DNA from: Dehalococcoidia bacterium UBA4060
GTDB lineage: Bacteria > Chloroflexota > Dehalococcoidia > GIF9 > UBA5629
Assembly (NCBI GenBank): GCA_002383665.1
Contig: DFZI01000072.1
Span: 1,419-11,031, forward strand
DNA: 9,613 nt
Direction: 5' to 3'
The position numbers and the translations under genes were made by a program. The notes beneath the pieces were generated by a model. It ran no database searches, was not told the origin of the DNA, and was given only the letters and a program-made list of their open reading frames with translations. The first letter of the stretch is position 1. Every line of letters begins with the position of its first letter. Shown here piece by piece: positions 1 through 5,169 of this stretch.

Positions 1-240
1 CTGGCCGACACCAGCAACTGGCTGACCTCGCACAGGATTCAAGAGATCATGCGCGTGCTGACCATAGTCATGGCCATGATGGCCCCTCCCACCCTTATCG
101 CCAGCATGTGGGGCATGAATATTCACCTGCCTGGAGGAGGTTCGCCCGGCGATTATCTACCGTTTATTTGCATAGTGGGCATCATGCTCGCCACGGCAGG
201 TGGCATGCTCTGGTATTTCCATCGTAAGAAATGGCTTTAG
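1..240 (+). CDS. CorA-family divalent metal ion channel, C-terminal fragment
   Basis: This is the last 79 codons of a CorA-type magnesium (or cobalt/nickel) channel of the inner membrane; the start lies before the window. The frame is open from base 1. What is visible is the typical CorA end: a pore-lining helix whose approach reads EIMRVLTIV, the family signature Gly-Met-Asn (bases 112-120, as WGMN), a short loop, a second membrane helix (about bases 157-225) and a basic tail ending KKWL. The loop after GMN reads IHLPGG, like the subgroup with GMN-V-x-LPG, and lacks the MPEL loop of the Salmonella/Thermotoga type. The large cytoplasmic N-terminal domain cannot be judged. The last 41 bases overlap the longest reading of the next gene. 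The family call is firm; the ion is not determined. Confidence 0.9.
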   Translation: MADTSNWLTSHRIQEIMRVLTIVMAMMAPPTLIASMWGMNIHLPGGGSPGDYLPFICIVGIMLATAGGMLWYFHRKKWL

Positions 241-913
241 TCACTTGACCAACTCATACCGTTTTGTCACCATAGTCGCCTTCTTCGTAACCAGCCTGCT
301 GGCGGCCAATATACTGATTGTAAAGCAAATCAGTGTACTTGGTCTGACGCTTCCGGCCGCCATTATCATCTTCCCCATAAGCTATATTTTCGGGGATATA
401 TTGACCGAGGTTTACGGCTACCGGCAGGCGCGCCGTGTGATCTGGCTGGGTTTTTTCTGTAACCTGCTGCTGGTGGCTTCCATCTGGCTGGTGGGGATAC
501 TCCCCGCCGCACCTACCTTCGAGGCACAGGAGGCATATGATCGCATACTGGGCAACACACCCCGTTTCCTCATAGCTTCCTTTACCGCTTACCTGGGCGG
601 AGCGTTCATCAACGCATATGTACTGGCCCGAATGAAGGTGATGACAAAAGGAAAGTGGCTATGGACACGCACGATCGGTTCAACCCTATTGGGTGAGGCA
701 GTCGACTCCATCATAGTGCTCGTCATAGGCTTCTGGGGTGTCCTTCCGACCGGTGTGCTGATGGGAATGATATTATGGCACTGGCTGTTCAAATCAGTTT
801 ATGAAATTATCGCTACACCGCTAACCTATTTAATCGTTAACTACCTCAAGACAAAGGAAAAAATCGACTATTACGATATCGGCACCAATTTCAATCCCTT
901 GCGAGCCAACTGA
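200..913 (+). CDS. yhhQ: YhhQ/VUT-family queuosine precursor transporter
   Basis: Integral membrane protein of the VUT (DUF165, YhhQ) family. In E. coli YhhQ imports the 7-deazaguanine precursors preQ0 and preQ1, used to make queuosine in tRNA; transport of the same compounds here is inferred from family membership. About six hydrophobic segments are seen, at roughly residues 22-42, 46-64, 79-101, 121-143, 168-187 and 190-215. Family hallmarks are an Asn in the first helix (N37), GDILTEVYGY followed by Arg-rich ARR (65-79), and the late segment with Asp-Ser (about 169-170). The start is uncertain. The longest reading begins at GTG 200 inside the corA end and gives 237 residues. A TTG at 245, just after the corA stop, gives 222 residues starting MTNSYRF, which fits the usual family length and N-terminus better. 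Neither start has a strong ribosome binding site. The gene lies 20 bases before the Mut7-C gene, probably in the same operon. Confidence 0.87.
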   Translation: MACSGISIVRNGFSHLTNSYRFVTIVAFFVTSLLAANILIVKQISVLGLTLPAAIIIFPISYIFGDILTEVYGYRQARRVIWLGFFCNLLLVASIWLVGILPAAPTFEAQEAYDRILGNTPRFLIASFTAYLGGAFINAYVLARMKVMTKGKWLWTRTIGSTLLGEAVDSIIVLVIGFWGVLPTGVLMGMILWHWLFKSVYEIIATPLTYLIVNYLKTKEKIDYYDIGTNFNPLRAN

Positions 914-933
914 TAAGAACATACAATTTAGGG

Positions 934-1437
934 GTGGACGAGAAGTTTGTTGTAGACACCAATGTCGGCAGGATAGCCCGCTGGCTACGCATGATGGGAT
1001 ATGATACAGTCCTTTTCCATGAGCTGGATGACGGGCTGATGGTGAAGCTGGCAATGGCGCAGGGCCGCATTATAGTTACCAAGGATACGGGATTTATGCA
1101 AAGACGTGCAGTAGCCATGCACAGGGTAAAGGCAGTGCTGGTATCGGGCGACGATCCTGAACTGCAAATGCAGAAGGTCATTACCGAACTAAAGCTCAAT
1201 ACTCATTTTAAACCTTTTACACGCTGCCTGGAATGCAATGGCGTTCTGCGGGCCCGTGACAGGGAGGGGATAAAAGGGGAAGTACCGCCTCGTGTTTATG
1301 AGAGGCAGGAGCAATACATGGAATGCCCTGATTGCCACCGCCTCTACTGGCAGGGTACACATTGGGAAGATATGCACCGCAAATTACAGCAATTTGAACT
1401 TCAGACACAGCAGGCTGTAGAAGGAGATCAACGATGA
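934..1437 (+). CDS. Mut7-C domain protein (PIN-like putative RNase with zinc ribbon)
   Basis: A 167-residue protein of the Mut7-C family (PF01927), named after the C-terminal part of the animal Mut-7 exonuclease. Residues 1-90 form the PIN-like half: FVVDTNVGRIARWLRMMGYDT (split here as D8, then GRIARWLR at 12-19 and MGYDT at 21-25), with acidic residues at D8, D32, D33 and D51 (in IIVTKD) that would bind metal in a nuclease site. Residues 95-150 form the zinc ribbon: C98-x2-C101 and C131-x2-C134, followed by LYWQGTHW, the typical end of the family. RNase activity is predicted from fold and has little direct evidence in bacteria. The start is GTG 934, with AGGGG lying almost against it; no ATG is available upstream in frame. 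The stop overlaps the nnr start as ATGA, so the two are probably translated together. The length is complete for the family and all four cysteines are present. Confidence 0.85.
   Translation: MDEKFVVDTNVGRIARWLRMMGYDTVLFHELDDGLMVKLAMAQGRIIVTKDTGFMQRRAVAMHRVKAVLVSGDDPELQMQKVITELKLNTHFKPFTRCLECNGVLRARDREGIKGEVPPRVYERQEQYMECPDCHRLYWQGTHWEDMHRKLQQFELQTQQAVEGDQR
1421..1426 (+). promoter_or_regulatory. Ribosome binding site of nnr
   Basis: AAGGAG, seven bases before the ATG at 1434, lies inside the last codons of the Mut7-C gene. It is the clearest Shine-Dalgarno sequence in the plus-strand cluster and fixes the nnr start at the ATGA overlap. Confidence 0.7.
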
Positions 1438-2999
1438 AGATTGTTACCGCCGAACAAATGCGCGACATCGACCGCAAAGCTGCTGATATGGGCATCAGCA
1501 CAGCAGACCTGATGGAGAACGCCGGGCGCGCCGTGGCCGAGGCCATACGGGACTTCGTAGATTATATCGCCGGCAAGAGGGTGCTGGTACTGGCAGGATC
1601 TGGTAATAACGGTGGTGATGCCTTAGTAGCCGCACGCTACCTGCATGAATGGGGCGCCGATGTCAACGTCTTTCTCCTCACAGATCGGTCATCCGAAGAT
1701 AAAAACCTTGAACTGCTCAAGCAGTACGCTATACCTGTTATACAGTTGGAACACGGACCTGAATTTTTGAAACTGAAAGAGCTGCTATCAAATGCTGAGA
1801 TCGTTATCGACGGAATACTGGGAACGGGCAGGGCACGTCCACTCGAAGGGGACTTCAAGGAGGTCCTCAGCCGTGTAAACCAGGAAAAGCTCAAGCGCCC
1901 TGAGCTAATCATAGTGGCTGTTGATATCCCCACCGGACTCAATGCAGATACAGGCGCCGTCGACCATAGCTGCCCCTTAGCGGACCTTACCGTGACTCTC
2001 GGGCTTCCCAAACCGGGCCTGTACAATTTTCCGGGGGCTGACCACGCCGGCAAGATAGTTATTGCTGATATCGGCATCCCCAAAGAGTTAAGCCGCCCCA
2101 TCCAGACCGAACTGATCACAGAAGAATGGGCACGATCAGCACTACCAGCCCGTCCCAAAAGCGCAAACAAGGGCACTTTCGGCAGGATCCTTGTAGTAGC
2201 AGGATCAGAAAACTATATTGGGGCTGCCTACCTGGCGTGCATGGGAGCAGCAAGGGTGGGTGCAGGCATTGTTACACTATCTATAGCCAGAAGCCTTCAG
2301 CCCACGCTGGCCACCAAGCTGACTGAGATCGTTTATGCCCCACTTCCCGAATCTGAAAAAGGGGCTCTGTCGGAGAAAGCCTCATCAGCTATACTACGCA
2401 TATTACCCTACTGTAAGGTGATGTTGATGGGCTGCGGCATTGGCCAGCATGTTCGTACTAAAGATTTCGTGAAGAGCGTGATCACCGGATTGCCGCAAAA
2501 GCCGCCTTTACTTGTTCTGGATGCCGACGCACTCAACATACTTCCTGAAATAACTGATTGGTGGAAGAAGCTGCCTGGCGCAACCATCCTTACACCACAT
2601 CCGGGTGAGATGGCCAGGCTAACCGGTAATACTATCGAAGAGGTGCAAGCCAACCGCCTGGATATCTGCCGGCGTGCAGCCATGGATTGGGGCAAGGTTG
2701 TTGTGCTCAAGGGTGCCTTTACCGTGATTGCCGAGCCCAGGGGTCATGCACGCATCAGCAGCGCTGCCAATGCTGGGTTAGCTACAGCCGGCACGGGCGA
2801 TGTGCTTGCCGGGGCAATAGCCGGTCTGGCCGGCCAGGGCATACCGCTTTTCGATGCTGCCACACTGGGTGTATACCTGCACGCGACCGCTGCTGACATA
2901 GCCTACAGTGAAATTGGAGACGCCGGCATGCTGGCAAGTGACCTTCTTCCCCTGCTGCCAAGGGTGATAAGGGGATTGAAAATATACTCCGGAAGATGA
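1434..2999 (+). CDS. nnr: Bifunctional NAD(P)H-hydrate epimerase / ADP-dependent dehydratase
   Basis: Cytosolic metabolite-repair enzyme. NADH and NADPH are spontaneously or enzymatically hydrated to NADHX/NADPHX; the N-terminal domain interconverts the R and S epimers and the C-terminal domain dehydrates the S form, using ADP in bacteria. The protein has 521 residues, the normal length of the fused form. The YjeF-N epimerase domain covers about 1-225: MKIVTAEQMRDID at the start, the Gly-rich loop GSGNNGGDA (55-63), DGILGTG (126-132) and the catalytic Asp in VAVDIPTG (D164). The ribokinase-like YjeF-C domain covers about 240-515: KGTFGRILVVAGS (246-258), LDADALN (362-368), TPHPGE (387-392), and the anion hole and catalytic Asp in TAGTGDVLAG (451-460, D456). 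All key residues are present. Start is ATG 1434 with AAGGAG seven bases before it. It overlaps the Mut7-C gene upstream and ends 34 bases before coaX. Confidence 0.96.
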   Translation: MKIVTAEQMRDIDRKAADMGISTADLMENAGRAVAEAIRDFVDYIAGKRVLVLAGSGNNGGDALVAARYLHEWGADVNVFLLTDRSSEDKNLELLKQYAIPVIQLEHGPEFLKLKELLSNAEIVIDGILGTGRARPLEGDFKEVLSRVNQEKLKRPELIIVAVDIPTGLNADTGAVDHSCPLADLTVTLGLPKPGLYNFPGADHAGKIVIADIGIPKELSRPIQTELITEEWARSALPARPKSANKGTFGRILVVAGSENYIGAAYLACMGAARVGAGIVTLSIARSLQPTLATKLTEIVYAPLPESEKGALSEKASSAILRILPYCKVMLMGCGIGQHVRTKDFVKSVITGLPQKPPLLVLDADALNILPEITDWWKKLPGATILTPHPGEMARLTGNTIEEVQANRLDICRRAAMDWGKVVVLKGAFTVIAEPRGHARISSAANAGLATAGTGDVLAGAIAGLAGQGIPLFDAATLGVYLHATAADIAYSEIGDAGMLASDLLPLLPRVIRGLKIYSGR

Positions 3000-3033
3000 T
3001 TTACCCCCTTTGTTTATGCAATAATGAATTAGC

Positions 3034-3801
3034 ATGTTATTAGCGATAGATATAGGCAACACCAATATCACCTGCGGCATTTTTCAGGGCGAAAAGCTCG
3101 TCACCACCTGGCGTATGTCAACTGCCATCCACCGCTCCCCTGATGAATATGCCAATCTCATGCTATCAATCATGGAACGCAGGGGTACAACCGGGCCCGA
3201 AATAAAGGATGCTGTCATTTGCAGCGTCGTACCTCCTGTACAGCTCATATTTGATGAAGTATGCAAGCACTTTCTCAAAAAGGCGCCCCTTATTGTTGAG
3301 GCAGGGGTTAAGACGGGGCGTCGTATTGATATGGAGAATCCTCGTGAGGTTGGACCCGACCGCATCGTAAATGCTGTAGCCGCCCACCAGCTCTATGGCG
3401 GGCCGCTCATCGTCCTCGACATGGGCACAGCCACCACACTCGACGTTGTAACCAGGAACGGCGACTATATAGGCGGCGCCATTGCACCTGGCATTTATAT
3501 TGCTACAGAGGCGCTCTTCACACGTACGGCCATGCTGCCCAGAATAGAGCTGACCATCCCCAAAAAAGTCATCGGCAGAAACACCGTAGCCGCCATGCAA
3601 TCAGGCGTGGTCTTTGGCTATGTCGGCCTTATCGAGGGGCTGGTAAATCGCATCCAGGATGAACTTAGTGAAAGGGCAAAGGTAATTGCGACAGGCGGGT
3701 TTGCCACTATAATCTCCCAGGCTACCAATGTTATTGATGTTATCAACCCTGACCTGACTCTGATCGGATTGTGTATCATCTACAACCTGAATCTCCCGTA
3801 A
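3034..3801 (+). CDS. coaX: Type III pantothenate kinase
   Basis: Phosphorylates pantothenate to 4'-phosphopantothenate with ATP, the first committed step of coenzyme A synthesis. The 255-residue length is typical. It has the acetate-kinase/actin-like (ASKHA) fold motifs in order: phosphate-1 loop DIGNTN (6-11) with catalytic D6, the pantothenate-binding GPDR (107-110), phosphate-2 motif LDMGTATT (128-135) with D129, GGAIAPG (147-153), TAMLP (165-169) and the adenosine-loop ATGG (219-222). Type III enzymes differ from CoaA in being insensitive to CoA feedback and usually needing a monovalent cation; this is family knowledge, not seen here. The start ATG 3034 gives the standard MLLAIDIGNTN N-terminus, although the 34 bases before it contain no good Shine-Dalgarno sequence. 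The next gene, 13 bases downstream, does the next steps of the same pathway. Confidence 0.96.
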   Translation: MLLAIDIGNTNITCGIFQGEKLVTTWRMSTAIHRSPDEYANLMLSIMERRGTTGPEIKDAVICSVVPPVQLIFDEVCKHFLKKAPLIVEAGVKTGRRIDMENPREVGPDRIVNAVAAHQLYGGPLIVLDMGTATTLDVVTRNGDYIGGAIAPGIYIATEALFTRTAMLPRIELTIPKKVIGRNTVAAMQSGVVFGYVGLIEGLVNRIQDELSERAKVIATGGFATIISQATNVIDVINPDLTLIGLCIIYNLNLP

Positions 3802-3814
3802 AGGAAATTTATAT

Positions 3815-5014
3815 ATGGCTGAAAAAATAAAAACGATCGTGCTGGGAGTGACCGGAAGCATAGCGGCTTTTAAGGCTGCCGACCTGGCATCGCGCTTCAC
3901 CGGTGCCGGATTCAAGGTAGAAACAATTATGACAGCTTCAGCCATCGAATTCATCACCCCCCTGACCTTTCGCAATATCACAGGACAGCCGGTGGTCACT
4001 TCGATGTGGGACCTCTCCTCAGAGTTCAGTGTAGAACATGTGGCTCTTGCTGAAGCTGCCGATGTGGTTTTAATTGCGCCAGCCACTGCCAACATCATCG
4101 CCAAAATCGCCTGCGGACTGGCCGACGATATGCTTAGCTGCACTGTTCTGGCTACCAGAGCCCCGGTTGTGATTGCACCGGCCATGAATGACAATATGTG
4201 GGCCAATGAGATTACGCAGCAAAACGTGGAAAAGCTAAAAAAACGCGGCTTAACTTTCGTGGGTCCTGCTTATGGCAGACTGGCATCAGGTAAAAGGGGA
4301 CTGGGGCGTCTGACAGAACTGGATGAAATCTATGATATTACACTTAAAGTCCTGGGCAGGAAAGGCGATCTGAAAGGTAAACGTCTTGTCGTAACTGCAG
4401 GAGGCACAGCGGAGCCTCTTGATCCGGTGCGCAGCCTGACCAACCGTTCTTCCGGCAAGATGGGCTACGCCATTGCCGAAGCTGCACGCAACCGCGGTGC
4501 GGATGTGATACTCATAAGCGCGCCCGTTGCCTTGCACAAACCTGCTGGCATCGAGGTAGTTGAAGTTAAGACGACTGAAGATATGCTTAACGCCGTACAG
4601 GCTGCGGCCGTCAAATGTGATGCGCTTATTATGGCGGCTGCTCCCGCTGATTTTCGCCCGGTCAAAACATCTGATACCAAGATCAAGCGTCAGAACCATC
4701 CTGAACTGACCCTGCAACTGGAAAAAACGCCCGATATACTCGCTGCCACCAAAGGGAGTTTCCTAAGAGTTGGCTTCGCGGCGGAGAGCGATCACGTCGT
4801 TGAAAATGCTCTCGAGAAGATCAGACGCAAGAGTCTTGACCTCATCGTTGCCAACGATATAACTGAAAAGGGGTGTGGATTCGGCTCAGACACGAACCGC
4901 GTTACGATCATCGACAGCAAAGGGAGAGCCGATGCTCTGCCCCTACTGACCAAGAGCGAAGTGGCCGATAAAATACTGGACAGGATACTCGAATTGATGA
5001 AAAAAACAAGGTAA
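3815..5014 (+). CDS. coaBC: Bifunctional phosphopantothenoylcysteine decarboxylase / phosphopantothenate-cysteine ligase
   Basis: Carries out two CoA steps after CoaX: CoaB joins cysteine to 4'-phosphopantothenate using CTP, and the flavin-dependent CoaC decarboxylates the product to 4'-phosphopantetheine. The protein has 399 residues, close to the 406 of E. coli. The CoaC (HFCD flavoprotein) half covers about 1-180: VLGVTGSIAAFK (9-20), the catalytic His of the decarboxylase (H75, in EHVALAEAADV), PATANI (89-94) where PASANT is usual, and PAMN (122-125). The substrate clamp reads GRLASGKRGLGR (154-165), so position 158, cysteine in E. coli, is serine; see findings. The CoaB half covers about 186-399: VVTAGGTAEPLDPVR (192-206), TNRSSGKMGYAIA (209-221), AAAPADF (274-280), KIKRQ (289-293) with the nucleotide-contacting Lys, and VGFAAES (319-325). 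Start ATG 3815 is preceded by AGGAAA. A 155-base gap separates it from valS. Confidence 0.95.
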   Translation: MAEKIKTIVLGVTGSIAAFKAADLASRFTGAGFKVETIMTASAIEFITPLTFRNITGQPVVTSMWDLSSEFSVEHVALAEAADVVLIAPATANIIAKIACGLADDMLSCTVLATRAPVVIAPAMNDNMWANEITQQNVEKLKKRGLTFVGPAYGRLASGKRGLGRLTELDEIYDITLKVLGRKGDLKGKRLVVTAGGTAEPLDPVRSLTNRSSGKMGYAIAEAARNRGADVILISAPVALHKPAGIEVVEVKTTEDMLNAVQAAAVKCDALIMAAAPADFRPVKTSDTKIKRQNHPELTLQLEKTPDILAATKGSFLRVGFAAESDHVVENALEKIRRKSLDLIVANDITEKGCGFGSDTNRVTIIDSKGRADALPLLTKSEVADKILDRILELMKKTR

Positions 5015-5046
5015 GTCTGATTATACAGGCGATATCCACGCTGTCT

Positions 5047-5165
5047 ATAGTCACAGCTTTGATTGATAGCTAAACAATGTAGCTGGCAAACTATTTTAAA
5101 TACAATGGAACCGCGGGTTTCTCATCTGCCCGCAAGCGACAATGATTGACAATCAAACCGGGGTT
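5047..5165 (+). promoter_or_regulatory. Possible T-box-like RNA leader of valS
   Basis: The coaBC-valS gap is the longest gap in the plus-strand cluster and holds structure. A stepped hairpin can be drawn from 5047 to 5094: ATAGT/ACTAT, CAGCT/AGCTG and ATTG/CAAT pair in nested order, separated by small internal loops (CA opposite GCAA; TTG region opposite GT). Next comes TGGAACCGCG at 5106-5115, an exact match to the conserved T-box core UGGNACCGCG, with its GCG extending into a GCGGG/CCCGC stem (5113-5117 with 5129-5133). The bases AACCGCGG (5109-5116) can also pair at seven of eight positions with CCGGGGTT (5158-5165), which contains the valS ribosome binding site, so a translational switch can be imagined. 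Against it: the outer helix that normally flanks the T-box bulge is absent, the leader is short, and UGGA suits a tRNA with U73 rather than the A73 usual in tRNA-Val. No terminator with a T tract is present. No convincing promoter was recognised. Confidence 0.35.
5160..5163 (+). promoter_or_regulatory. Ribosome binding site deciding the valS start
   Basis: GGGG, six bases before ATG 5170. It supports the ATG over the in-frame TTG at 5146, which would add eight residues but has no ribosome binding site and lies within a short palindrome. Confidence 0.5.
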
Positions 5166-5169
5166 AAAC

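Noticed and set aside
1637..2176. Long minus-strand open frame (179 codons) inside nnr.
   Set aside because: It is a shadow of the real nnr frame, which has complete family motifs; the shadow protein is Ser/Arg-rich with no recognisable domain. Other open frames opposite coaX, coaBC and valS were rejected for the same reason.
3016..3032. Two back-to-back two-codon open frames (ATG-CAA-TAA and ATG-AAT-TAG, joined by TAATG) just before the coaX start.
   Set aside because: The gap is AT-rich and such tiny frames arise easily by chance. Neither has a ribosome binding site, and no related leader mechanism for coaX is known to me.
5111..5133. Hairpin GCGGG/CCCGC as an intrinsic terminator after coaBC.
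   Set aside because: The 11-base loop and lack of any T tract after it on either strand argue against a Rho-independent terminator.
5143..5155. Palindrome TGATTG-A-CAATCA between coaBC and valS, with GATTGA repeated at 5061 and 5172.
   Set aside because: Six-base arms with a one-base centre could be an operator half-site pair, but the sequence is low in complexity, the repeats are short, and no regulator is evident.
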